The translations under genes were made by a program, and so were the position numbers. Positions 1 through 7,304 of a DNA stretch of 39,877 nucleotides are shown one piece after another. Each line of letters starts with the position of its first letter. Within the stretch, counting starts at the first letter, position 1. Source of the stretch: Inquilinus limosus (lineage in GTDB: Bacteria > Pseudomonadota > Alphaproteobacteria > DSM-16000 > Inquilinaceae); NCBI RefSeq assembly GCF_002195995.1, contig NZ_NHON01000056.1, forward strand, positions 1-39,877. The letters are read 5' to 3'. The notes under the pieces are model-generated. The model searched no databases, had not been told where the DNA came from, and was given only the letters and a program-made list of their open reading frames with translations.

Positions 1-559
1 TAGCGCACCAGCTCGCAGATCCGCGGGCTGCCGTCGACATGCGGGATGATCTTCAGCAGGAGTTCGGCGCCGCCAGGCCCTTCGCCTCCGCCGCCGGGTC
101 CAGGGTGCGGTGCTTGTAGCCCATGGTGCCGGTGGCGATGCGGATCGAGCCGTAGTTCAGCGTGCCGACCAGCGTGTCGGTCTCCACCGCCAGGGTCGGC
201 TGGGCCAGCTTCTTCGGGAAGCCCCACAACTCGCGCCCGCCGGCGATCGGCGGGTGGTCGTTCAGGAACATCTGGTGGGTGTAGCCGCCGGCCTGGCCCT
301 GGTAGCGCACCGGGATCACCTGGCCGCTCTCGGTGTAGTCGCCGAAGCCGGTCGAATCCGGCATGCGGATGAACTCGTAATTCACCACCGGCTCGACGAT
401 CTCCAGCGGCTCCGGCACCACCCGGCGCAGCGCCTCGGGGTCGGTGCGGTAGCGGATGATGAAGTACTGGCGGTCGACGAAGCGATAAGGCCCGGGCGGG
501 AAGGCCGGGCTGGTCAGCGGCATGGCGAAGGCGGTCTTCCGCACGGTCTCAGTATCCAT
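1..559 (-). pseudogene. adc: Acetoacetate decarboxylase, frameshifted, truncated by the window edge
   Basis: The product resembles the acetoacetate decarboxylase (ADC) family, which converts acetoacetate to acetone and CO2. From the ATG at 559 the frame reads [20 protein letters not shown], then family-like stretches such as [36 protein letters not shown] and [11 protein letters not shown]; the last contains the lysine region expected in ADC. The frame ends at 53 just after the segment LAAPNSC. The neighbouring frame continues the family sequence ([11 protein letters not shown], then SPRICELVR) to base 1 without a stop. One A appears to be missing near base 61 (+ strand reads caggagttc where caggaagttc would restore APNFLLKII). 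The longer frame back to 748 has a non-homologous N-terminus, so the start at 559 is preferred, though no clear ribosome binding site precedes it. A second ATG lies at 523. It may be a real pseudogene or a sequencing error. Confidence 0.8.
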
Positions 560-802
560 CGCACTGCACCCAATGAAGCGGTCAATCGAACGGCCACAAC
601 CGGACGTTGCGACGCCCTGCCAGGGAGCTTCCGATCGCAACGGAAGACCCGGGTGACAGCGCGTTCGTCTCGTCGCGGCCAGTGTCGGGAGGAGAAAATC
701 GCGGATTGCGGAGCCGCTCCACCATTGTGCCGGCCGGTAGTCGCGCACATCAAAGGTTGGGACACCCTAAACCTCGGCATAGGCCTGCCGGTGCCTGGAA
801 GC

Positions 803-1152
803 CCGAAGATCGTGCTGAACCCCCTGGCGCTGCCGCACGCCATCCGCTGGGACAATTTCGCCCGGGCCTGGAAAGATGCGCGCTTCAGCCAGACCTTCGT
901 CAACTCCGCCCTGCTGACCGGCGTGACCATTCTCCTGGACTGCACCACCGGGTCCGCCTCGGCCTATGTGCTGGCGCGGCGCGAGATCCGGCGCTGGAAG
1001 CTGGTCACCTTCTACTGCTCGGGTCGGTCACCCCGCCGATCCAGTTGTTCCTGTTCCTGCCCTGGCAGGTCTTCACCCGGCTGATGCTGCCGATCGTCAT
1101 CCTGTTCCTGGCGCTGCAGCGCCGCTCCATCGAAGGCATGGCCGGCCGGCCA
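803..1152 (+). pseudogene. MalG-type ABC sugar permease remnant with frameshift and internal deletion
   Basis: Two pieces of one binding-protein-dependent permease can be read. The first (about 803-1020) gives PKIVLNPLALPHAIRWDNF, then ARFSQTFVNSALLTG and a hydrophobic helix ending AYVLARREIRRWKL, typical of the N-terminal half of MalG-like permeases. The second, in the next frame from about 1016, gives LLGSVTPPIQLFLF and then MLPIVILFLALQRRSIEGM, which matches the extreme C-terminus of the family. The EAA loop and several helices that should lie between are absent, so besides a frameshift near 1018 there is an internal deletion near 1060. No start codon or signal peptide is left. A degraded neighbour of the decarboxylase gene, it cannot make a working permease. 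It is not related closely in sequence to the intact permeases at 5006-5848 as far as the eye can tell. Confidence 0.75.
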
Positions 1153-1230
1153 GCGGCATCGCACGGGAAGGCGCCCCCAACAGGGCGCAGCCATCTGTCG
1201 CTGTGATACACAGCATAGTTCCGTTATTTT

Positions 1231-1260
1231 ATGCATATTGACGATCATATTTTAATGCAT
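1231..1260. promoter_or_regulatory. A/T-rich segment with two ATGCAT motifs upstream of mtnB
   Basis: Within very GC-rich DNA, 1210-1270 is strikingly A/T-rich. It carries two copies of the palindrome ATGCAT, at 1231-1236 and 1255-1260, 24 bases apart, with a TTGACG hexamer at 1238-1243 between them. This is the likely promoter/operator zone of the methionine-salvage cluster that starts at 1327. No convincing -10 hexamer at standard spacing was found, so the exact promoter is not called. Confidence 0.3.
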
Positions 1261-1326
1261 GACATTTGAAACCAAATCGCCTTGTGGATTATGAGGCGTC
1301 TCCAATCGCGCCGGATCGACACGACG

Positions 1327-1992
1327 ATGGCCCCGACATCCGACATCCTGCCCATCTCCCCGCTTGCCCGGCTGCCCGGGAGCACGGCGGCGCAGGATGC
1401 GGCAGTCACGTCCGTGCTCGAAGGCGCCGCCTTCGCCGGTGCTCGCGGCTGGGTGCCGGCCACCAGCGGCAATTTCTCCGCCCGGGTCGATGCGGACAGC
1501 GTCGCCATCACCGCCACCGGCACGGACAAGGCCCGGCTGACCCGCGACAACATCATCATCGTCCAGCTGGAGAATCCGGCCCACCCGCGTGCGTCGGCCG
1601 AGGCACCGCTGCATGTCGATCTGTACCGGGCGTTCCCGGAGATCGCGGCGATCTTCCATGTGCACAGCCCGGCGGCGACGCTGCTGTCGCTGGCCGATGC
1701 CGGCCGGGGCGCGGTCCGGATCCAGGGCTTCGAGCTGCAGAAGGCGCTGGCGGGGGTGAAGACGCACGAGGTCGCGCTCGACATCCCGGTCTTCGCCAAT
1801 TCGCAGGACATGGCGGTGCTGGGCCCGCAGGTGCTGGCGCGGCTGGGCGACGCCCCCGCAGTCCCCGGCTATCTGCTGGCCGGCCATGGGCTCTACGCCT
1901 GGGGCCGAACGCCGGCCGAGGCTCGGCGCCATCTCGAGGCGCTGGAGGTCCTGCTCGGCTTTGAATTCGAGCGACGGAGGCTGCAGCCGTGA
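1327..1992 (+). CDS. mtnB: Methylthioribulose-1-phosphate dehydratase MtnB
   Basis: Class II aldolase-fold enzyme (221 aa) that dehydrates 5-methylthioribulose 1-phosphate to 2,3-diketo-5-methylthiopentyl 1-phosphate in the methionine-salvage pathway, in the cytoplasm. Family marks are PATSGNFSAR (about 44-53), the zinc-binding HVHSPAAT (His111 and His113), a glutamate in GFELQKAL (136) and the third zinc histidine in YLLAGHGLYAWG (His187). The length fits bacterial MtnB of a little over 200 aa. The frame is open further upstream to a TTG at 1282 and an ATG at 1291. The ATG at 1327 best fits the family N-terminus, but none of these starts has a good ribosome binding site. The stop overlaps the GTG of mtnD (GTGA), so the two are translationally coupled. 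First gene of the mtn cluster. Confidence 0.9.
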   Translation: MAPTSDILPISPLARLPGSTAAQDAAVTSVLEGAAFAGARGWVPATSGNFSARVDADSVAITATGTDKARLTRDNIIIVQLENPAHPRASAEAPLHVDLYRAFPEIAAIFHVHSPAATLLSLADAGRGAVRIQGFELQKALAGVKTHEVALDIPVFANSQDMAVLGPQVLARLGDAPAVPGYLLAGHGLYAWGRTPAEARRHLEALEVLLGFEFERRRLQP

Positions 1993-2534
1993 CCCGGCTT
2001 TATGTCTATGACGAAACCGACCCCGCGGCGCTGCTGGTGGATACCGAGGACGGTGGCTCGATCGCGCATGAGCTGAACGCCATCGGCGTGCGGTTCGAGC
2101 GCTGGGAAGCGAGCGCGCCGCTGCTGGCCGAAGCCGACCAGGAGGCCGTGATCGCGGCCTACCAGACGGAGATCGACCGGCTGAAGGCCGAATGCGGCTA
2201 CAGAGCGGTCGACGTGGTGCGGATGCAGCCGGATCACCCGCAGCGCGAGGCCTTCCGCGAGAAGTTCCTGGACGAGCACACCCATAGCGAGGACGAGGTC
2301 CGGTTCTTCGTCGAGGGGTCCGGCGCCTTCTACCTGCGCAAGGCCGGCCGGGTGTTCAAGGTGGTGTGTACCAAGGACGACCTGATCAGCGTGCCGGCGG
2401 GCACCACCCATTGGTTCGACATGGGCCCGGCGCCGCGCTTCACCGCGATCCGCCTGTTCGAGAACAGCGACGGCTGGATCGCGAAATTCACCGGCGACAC
2501 CATCGCCCGCCGCTTCCCGCTCTACGCCGGCTGA
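1989..2534 (+). CDS. mtnD: Acireductone dioxygenase MtnD
   Basis: Metal-dependent cupin (181 aa) that oxidises the acireductone 1,2-dihydroxy-3-keto-5-methylthiopentene. With Fe(II) it gives the methionine precursor 2-keto-4-methylthiobutyrate and formate; with Ni(II) it gives an off-pathway product that releases CO. The diagnostic motif DEHTHSEDEVRFFVEG supplies ligands His97, His99 and Glu103, and GTTHWFDMG supplies His141. The GTG start at 1989 overlaps the mtnB stop and is preceded by GGAGG at 1976-1980 with 8 bases of spacing, which fixes the start. The length is normal for the family. The gene is followed by a REP-like repeat (2556-2692) before the ABC transporter genes, so downstream expression may be lowered or come partly from another promoter. 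Confidence 0.95.
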   Translation: MTRLYVYDETDPAALLVDTEDGGSIAHELNAIGVRFERWEASAPLLAEADQEAVIAAYQTEIDRLKAECGYRAVDVVRMQPDHPQREAFREKFLDEHTHSEDEVRFFVEGSGAFYLRKAGRVFKVVCTKDDLISVPAGTTHWFDMGPAPRFTAIRLFENSDGWIAKFTGDTIARRFPLYAG

Positions 2535-2555
2535 CGGATGCCGGGGGGAGCACCG

Positions 2556-2692
2556 CTCTCCCCTCACCCTCCCGGCCCTGACGGGCCGGGCCCCTCCCTC
2601 TCCCCGAGGTGAGGGGACTCCGAGCCGCACTCCTTACACCTCCCCCCCGGGGAGAGGTCGAAATCGCGCAGCGATTTCGGGTGAGGGGGCTG
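2556..2692. repeat. REP-like palindromic intergenic repeat
   Basis: The gap between mtnD and the solute-binding protein gene is filled with nested inverted repeats. One hairpin has 8-bp arms CCCGGCCC (2571-2578) and GGGCCGGG (2583-2590) around TGAC. A second has 9-bp arms CGAAATCGC (2659-2667) and GCGATTTCG (2671-2679) around three bases. The flanks contain CTCTCCCC/GGGGAGAG and CCCTCACC/GGTGAGGG pieces in opposite orientation, wording shared with the element at 5889-6016. The composition and position are those of dispersed extragenic palindromic elements of high-GC alphaproteobacteria. It may also form RNA hairpins inside the transcript. Confidence 0.75.
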
Positions 2693-2745
2693 GCACCGGA
2701 CCATCCGCCCACGCTCGACGCCCGCGACCCTCAGGATCCACCGCC

Positions 2746-4080
2746 ATGACCACCTACCGCGACCACACCTCTCCGTTCGGCCGCCGCCATTTCCTGGCCG
2801 GAGCCTCGGCCGGCGCCCTCGGGCTCGGCCTGTCCGGCGCGCCGCTCGGCCGCGCCTTCGCCCAGGCGAAGCGCTTCGACGGGCAGAGCCTGAACCTGAT
2901 GATCATCCAGCCGCATGTCGTGGCCGGGCGATACCTGGTCGAGGCCTGGGAGACGCTGACCGGCGGCAAGGTCAACGTCACCGCCGTGCCCTATGACCAG
3001 CTGCAGGCCAAGGCGACGCTGGACGTCCAGTCCGGCACCAACAATTTCGACGTGATCGACTACTGGTACACCGGCGTCGGCGCCCTGGCGAATGACGGCA
3101 TCATCGTCGACGTCACCGACCGGATCGAACGGGACAAGGCCGAGATCCAGCCCGACGACTATCTGCGCTCGATCTACGATCCCTACACCCTGGCCGACGG
3201 CAAGCGCTGGGGACTGCCCTATGACGGCGACAGCCACCTGCTGTTCTACAACACCGAGATCTTCGGCCGGCACGGGCTGAAGGCACCGACCACGTGGGAC
3301 GAGTATCTGGAGCGGTCGACGGCAATCACCGAGGCCGAGAAGGCCAACGGCATCTACGGCGCCGCGGTGCTGGGCGGCAAGGCGCCGATCATCATCGGCG
3401 CGTCCTACACCAACCGCCTGGCCGGCTTCGGCGGCCGCTACCTGAAGGAGGACGGCTCCTCCGCCCTCGACGAGAGCGCGGCGGTCGAGGCGGCCAAGGC
3501 GCTGAAGGACGCGGCGCCATCGGCCCTGCCGACCCCCTTGGAGACGCGGTTCGAGGAAGGCCTGCCGGCCTTCCTGTCGGGCAAGGTGGCGATGATCGAG
3601 TTCTGGAGCGACCTCGGCGTCTATGCCCAGGACCCGAAGGGATCGAAGATCGTCGACAAATGGGATACGGTGCGGATCCCGGTGGGCGGTTCGAACAAGA
3701 CCAGCCGGCTGGCGCTGAATTCCGGCTTCGCCTTCGCCATCTCCTCGGGCTCCGAGAAGCAGGAGCATGCCTGGGAGTTCATCAAATTCGCCACCAGCGC
3801 CAAGACCGGGCTCGGGCTGCTGCTGACCACCGGCAGCGGCATCGACCCGGACCGGACCTCGACCTTGAACGCACCGGAATACAAGGCTTTCGCACCGAAG
3901 GTGCAGACCGCGCTGGCCGGGGCGCTGGAGAACGGCCTGCCCTGGCCGAACGGCCCGGAATCGCCGCAGCTGATGCAGGTTCTGGCCGATGAGCTGGCGC
4001 TGATCCTGGCCGACCAGAAGGCGCCGGAGGAGGCGATCGCGGCGGCGCATGAGCAGTGGACCGCGATCATCGGTTCGTGA
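2746..4080 (+). CDS. ABC transporter extracellular solute-binding protein, Tat-exported
   Basis: Periplasmic binding protein of the family 1 (sugar-type) class, 444 aa. The N-terminus carries a twin-arginine signal (RR at 13-14 in FGRRHFLAG, then a hydrophobic stretch and a cleavage site near AFAQAK, about residue 40), so it is exported folded. The mature part has usual family stretches such as FDVIDYWYTGVGALANDG, LPYDGDSHLLFYNTEIFG and EHAWEFIKFATSAKTG. Its stop overlaps the start of the first permease gene by one base (TGATG). It lies between mtnD and mtnK. That location, with intact salvage enzymes on both sides, suggests it captures methylthioribose, a methylthioribose-like sugar or another salvage precursor. 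This is inference; the sequence alone indicates only a carbohydrate-class ligand. Confidence 0.88.
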   Translation: MTTYRDHTSPFGRRHFLAGASAGALGLGLSGAPLGRAFAQAKRFDGQSLNLMIIQPHVVAGRYLVEAWETLTGGKVNVTAVPYDQLQAKATLDVQSGTNNFDVIDYWYTGVGALANDGIIVDVTDRIERDKAEIQPDDYLRSIYDPYTLADGKRWGLPYDGDSHLLFYNTEIFGRHGLKAPTTWDEYLERSTAITEAEKANGIYGAAVLGGKAPIIIGASYTNRLAGFGGRYLKEDGSSALDESAAVEAAKALKDAAPSALPTPLETRFEEGLPAFLSGKVAMIEFWSDLGVYAQDPKGSKIVDKWDTVRIPVGGSNKTSRLALNSGFAFAISSGSEKQEHAWEFIKFATSAKTGLGLLLTTGSGIDPDRTSTLNAPEYKAFAPKVQTALAGALENGLPWPNGPESPQLMQVLADELALILADQKAPEEAIAAAHEQWTAIIGS

Positions 4081-5009
4081 TGGCCCTGGCGGAGAGCATC
4101 GACACGGCACGGACGGACGCGCCGGCGCGGCGCCGGCGGTGGCGGCTGGGCAATGCGTCCCTGGCCTCGCCGCTGGTGGTGACGCTGGTGCTGACCACGC
4201 TCTACCCGCTGGTGGCGCTGGTCGCCCTCTCGCTCAGCAAGAGCACGCTGGGCAAGCCGCTGCGCGACTGGGCCGGCATCGCCAATTTCACCCGGGTGCT
4301 GGGCGACCCGGCGTTCCTGGCCTCGCTGTGGCGCAGCGCCGCCTTCGCTTTCCCGATGGCGGCGGTGGAGCTGGTGCTGGGCCTGGCGCTGGCCCTGCTG
4401 TTCCACCGGCTGGTCAGGGCCGGACGGGTGTTCACCAGCCTGGCCCTCTTGCCGCTGATGACCCCGCCGGTGATGGTCGGCGTCGCCTGGAAGCTGATCT
4501 TCGCCGCCGATGGCGGCCTGCTGAACGGCTGGCTGCGCGCCGCCGGGCTGATCGACGCGCTGATGAGCTTCCTCGGCTCCTCCACCTGGGCCGCGGTCGC
4601 CATCGTCGTCGCCGACGCCTGGCAGTGGACGCCCTTCGTCGCCCTGCTCTGCTTCGCGGCGATCAAGGGCCTGTCGGAGGAGGTGATGGAGGCGGCGCGG
4701 CTGGACGGCGCCACGGCCTGGCAGCGCTTCCGCCACATCACCCTGCCGCTGCTGGTGCCGACGCTGGCCGCCGTGTTCCTGCTGCGGCTGGTGATGGCGT
4801 TCAAGCTGTTCGACCTGGTCTATGTGCTGACCTTCGGCGGCCCGGGCTTCGACACCACCACCTCCGGCTTCCAGATCTGGCGCCTGGCCTTCGAGCAGTT
4901 CGATGTCGGCCGCGCCGCCGCCGCCACGCTGGTCTTCACGGGCTTCGTCAGCCTGGTGATCTGGCCGGCCTCGCGCGCGGCGAAGCGGCTGGAGGCGCGG
5001 TTCTCATGA
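4080..5009 (+). CDS. ABC sugar transporter permease (MalF-type)
   Basis: Inner-membrane permease of 309 aa with about six predicted helices. The EAA loop that docks the ATPase is EEVMEAARLDGATAWQRF (about 200-217), followed by HITLPLLVPTL, and the late motif LTFGGPGFDTTTSGF is typical of the MalF/UgpA side of carbohydrate importers. The ATG at 4080 overlaps the binding-protein stop (TGATG), which is preferred over an in-frame ATG at 4056 inside the upstream gene. The stop overlaps the next permease start (ATGA at 5006-5009). It pairs with the permease at 5006-5848 to form the channel. No ATP-binding subunit gene is nearby. Confidence 0.9.
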   Translation: MALAESIDTARTDAPARRRRWRLGNASLASPLVVTLVLTTLYPLVALVALSLSKSTLGKPLRDWAGIANFTRVLGDPAFLASLWRSAAFAFPMAAVELVLGLALALLFHRLVRAGRVFTSLALLPLMTPPVMVGVAWKLIFAADGGLLNGWLRAAGLIDALMSFLGSSTWAAVAIVVADAWQWTPFVALLCFAAIKGLSEEVMEAARLDGATAWQRFRHITLPLLVPTLAAVFLLRLVMAFKLFDLVYVLTFGGPGFDTTTSGFQIWRLAFEQFDVGRAAAATLVFTGFVSLVIWPASRAAKRLEARFS

Positions 5010-5848
5010 GCCTCGCCGTCAATCCGGCACGGCCGGAAGCGCCGCATCGCTGGTCCTGGATCGACCTCGTCGCCGTGCTGGTCGCCGCCGCCTTCCTGCT
5101 GCCGCTGGCCTATCTGCTCTCGGTCTCCTTCAAGTCGCCCGACCAGGTGCTGTCCGGCAGCTTCCTGCCGGAGGCGCCGACGCTGGCCAACTGGCCGGCC
5201 GCCTTCGGCGCCACAGCGCTGACCCGGTTCATCGTCAATTCGGTGCTGACCGCGGTGCTGGGCGGCGTGGTCACCATCCTGATCGCGCTGCCGGCGGCCT
5301 ATGCCTGCCTGCGCCTGGACAAGGCCGGGGAGCGGCTGATCTCGATCGCCTTCGGCAGCTTCGTGGCGCCGCCGATCGTGGCCGCGATCCCGTTCTTCTT
5401 CCTCTTGAAGGCGGCCGGGCTGCTGAACAGCGTCATCGGCCTGGCCCTGGTCTACGGCCTGACCAATGTGCCGGTGGCGCTGTGGCTGCTGATCCCGTTC
5501 CTGCGCCGTATCCCGCGCGAGATCGAGGATGCCGCGGCGATCGACGGCGCCGGGCCGCTGCTGACCCTGGCCCGGGTGATCGCCCCGCTGGTCGCCCCCG
5601 GCATCGCCGCGACCGCGATCATCGTGGTCATCCTCGGCTACAACGAGTTCCTGTTCGCCTCGGTCTTCACCTTCGCCGACGAGACCCGGACGCTGACCGT
5701 CGGCATCTCGCTGTTCCAGGGCGACCGGCTGGTGAATTTCGGCCAGATGGCCGCGGCCTCGCTGGCCGGGATCGCGCCGATCTATCTCATCGCCCTCCTC
5801 GCCCAGCGCTGGCTGGTGGCGGGGCTGACCGAGGGGAGCGTGAAGTGA
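5006..5848 (+). CDS. ABC sugar transporter permease (MalG-type)
   Basis: Second inner-membrane permease of the importer, 280 aa. It has an N-terminal helix (LVAVLVAAAFLLPLAYLL), a periplasmic segment ending NWPAAF and the helices around RFIVNSVLTAVLGG. The EAA loop is REIEDAAAIDGAGPLL (about 171-186) and the C-terminus AQRWLVAGLTEGSVK is typical of MalG proteins. The start at 5006 overlaps the upstream stop by four bases. It is followed by a 190-base gap holding a palindromic repeat and then mtnK. As with its partner, the docking ATPase must be encoded elsewhere. Confidence 0.9.
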   Translation: MSLAVNPARPEAPHRWSWIDLVAVLVAAAFLLPLAYLLSVSFKSPDQVLSGSFLPEAPTLANWPAAFGATALTRFIVNSVLTAVLGGVVTILIALPAAYACLRLDKAGERLISIAFGSFVAPPIVAAIPFFFLLKAAGLLNSVIGLALVYGLTNVPVALWLLIPFLRRIPREIEDAAAIDGAGPLLTLARVIAPLVAPGIAATAIIVVILGYNEFLFASVFTFADETRTLTVGISLFQGDRLVNFGQMAAASLAGIAPIYLIALLAQRWLVAGLTEGSVK

Positions 5849-5888
5849 AAGCGGGCGGCTTCCGTGGTTGCCAGCGTTCGTCGCGTAA

Positions 5889-6016
5889 CCTCTCCCGCCT
5901 GGCGGGAGAGGTCGGGCGCCCGCAGGGCGACCGGGTGAGGGCTGGCATCGGCCTCGACAAACTCCCCTCACCCGGAGCCGCTTCGCGTCTCCGACCTCTC
6001 CCGCAAGCGGGAGAGG
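5889..6016. repeat. REP-like element bounded by two strong hairpins
   Basis: Two near-perfect palindromes bracket this gap. The first has 11-bp arms CCTCTCCCGCC (5889-5899) and GGCGGGAGAGG (5901-5911). The second has 10-bp arms CCTCTCCCGC (5995-6004) and GCGGGAGAGG (6007-6016) around AA. The inner part is itself roughly dyad-symmetric: GACCGGGTGAGGG on one side faces CCCCTCACCCGGAG and CCGACC on the other. It shares wording with the element at 2556-2692, so the two belong to the same repeat family. It ends 22 bases before mtnK and may influence mRNA stability or mtnK expression. Confidence 0.8.
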
Positions 6017-6038
6017 CAACGATAACGGGCATCACCCG

Positions 6039-7295
6039 ATGACTGCCGACACCAAACCCCGTGCCCTCGACACCGAAGCCGCCCGGACCTATCTCGCCGC
6101 CCATCCGCAGTTGGCGACGATCCTCGGCGGCGACCCGGAGGGCTGGGACATCCGTGAGGCCAGCGACGGTTTCCTCAACGTCGTCTTCCTGGTCCGCGGC
6201 CCGGCCGGCGGGCTGTGCCTGAAGCAGGCGCTGCCCTGGGTCCGCCATGCCGGCGAGAGCTGGCCGCTGCCGGACAACCGCGCCTTCTTCGAGCAATCCT
6301 ATCTCGCCATCGTCGGGCCGCTGGCCGAGGGCGCACTGCCGAGGCTCCACCACTACGATCCCGGCCGCCAGATCCTGGCGATGGAGCTGCTGACGCCGCA
6401 TGAGACCCTGCGCTATGCCCTGATCGAGGGCCGGCGCTTCCCCCGCGTCTCGGCCGATATCGGCGCCTTCGTCGCCCGCGCCTGCTATCGCACCTCGCCC
6501 TTCCACCAGCCGCTGGAGCAGGTGCGCGAGTGGCAGGCGCGCTTCGCCGCGGGGGTCGAGCTGCAGCGCATCACGCTCGACCTGATCTTCCAGGATGCCT
6601 ATCGCGACAACCCGCGCAGCTCCTGGACCAGCCCGCAGTTGGACGACCTGGCTCATGGCTTCCGCGAGGACGTGCCGCTCAAGCGCGCCGCCGGCCGGCT
6701 GGCCCAGCGCTTCCTGACCGTGGGCCAGGCGCTGATCCATTGCGACCTGCACACCGCGGCGATCATGGTGACCGAGGCGGACACCAAGGTGATCGATCCG
6801 GAATTCGCCCTCTACGGCCCGATCGGCTTCGACCTCGGCGCCTATCTCGCCAATATCCTGATCAGCCACCTGGCCCAGCCCGGCCACGCCACCCCGGCGG
6901 ACGACCGCACCGCCATGGCCGAATGGCTGCTGCAGCAGCCGGCGCTGCTGTGGGACAGCTTCAGCCGCACCTTCCGCCAGCTGTGGGAGAGCGAGGGCGG
7001 CGGCGACGCCTGGCACGACGACCTGTTCCCGAAGCCGGGCTCGGCCGCCCTGCTGCGGCCGGACTACGAGGCGCTGGAGACGGAGATCTTCGCCGACATG
7101 GTGGGATTCGCCGCGCTGAAGATGATCCGCCGGGTGTTCAGCTATGCCCATGTCGCCGACTTCCTGCGCATCGCCGACCCGGACCGCCGCGCCGCCTGCG
7201 AGCGCCGCGCCGTGCTGCTGGCCCGCCGCCTGCTGACGGAGCCCGAGCGTTTCCGGACGACAGACGATATCGTGGCGGCGACCCGCGCGGCCTGA
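6039..7295 (+). CDS. mtnK: S-methyl-5-thioribose kinase MtnK
   Basis: Kinase of the aminoglycoside-phosphotransferase/choline-kinase fold (418 aa) that uses ATP to make S-methyl-5-thioribose 1-phosphate, the entry step when free methylthioribose is salvaged. Visible marks are SDGFLNVVFLVRG (about 42-54), the ATP lysine in LCLKQALPWVR (Lys62), the catalytic loop ALIHCDLHTAAIMV (His234, Asp236, His238) and the metal motif VIDPEFALYGPIGFD (Asp253, Glu255). The length is normal. The loop, usually written HGDLHTGS in this family, reads HCDLHTAA here: the catalytic Asp is kept but two glycines and a serine are replaced. The start ATG at 6039 lacks a good ribosome binding site and follows the hairpin repeat closely. 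mtnC begins 9 bases after its stop. Confidence 0.9.
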   Translation: MTADTKPRALDTEAARTYLAAHPQLATILGGDPEGWDIREASDGFLNVVFLVRGPAGGLCLKQALPWVRHAGESWPLPDNRAFFEQSYLAIVGPLAEGALPRLHHYDPGRQILAMELLTPHETLRYALIEGRRFPRVSADIGAFVARACYRTSPFHQPLEQVREWQARFAAGVELQRITLDLIFQDAYRDNPRSSWTSPQLDDLAHGFREDVPLKRAAGRLAQRFLTVGQALIHCDLHTAAIMVTEADTKVIDPEFALYGPIGFDLGAYLANILISHLAQPGHATPADDRTAMAEWLLQQPALLWDSFSRTFRQLWESEGGGDAWHDDLFPKPGSAALLRPDYEALETEIFADMVGFAALKMIRRVFSYAHVADFLRIADPDRRAACERRAVLLARRLLTEPERFRTTDDIVAATRAA

Positions 7296-7304
7296 GAGAC
7301 CGAG

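Noticed and set aside
764-800. Peptide LNLGIGLP just before the permease remnant, reminiscent of 3-oxoacid CoA-transferase subunit B
   Set aside because: Only eight residues match and nothing else of a CoA-transferase is readable around it; probably chance.
4049-5848. A 599-codon frame spanning both permeases of the salvage-cluster importer
   Set aside because: Its first half is a shadow frame of the first permease. The true second permease begins at the ATG at 5006 overlapping the previous stop.
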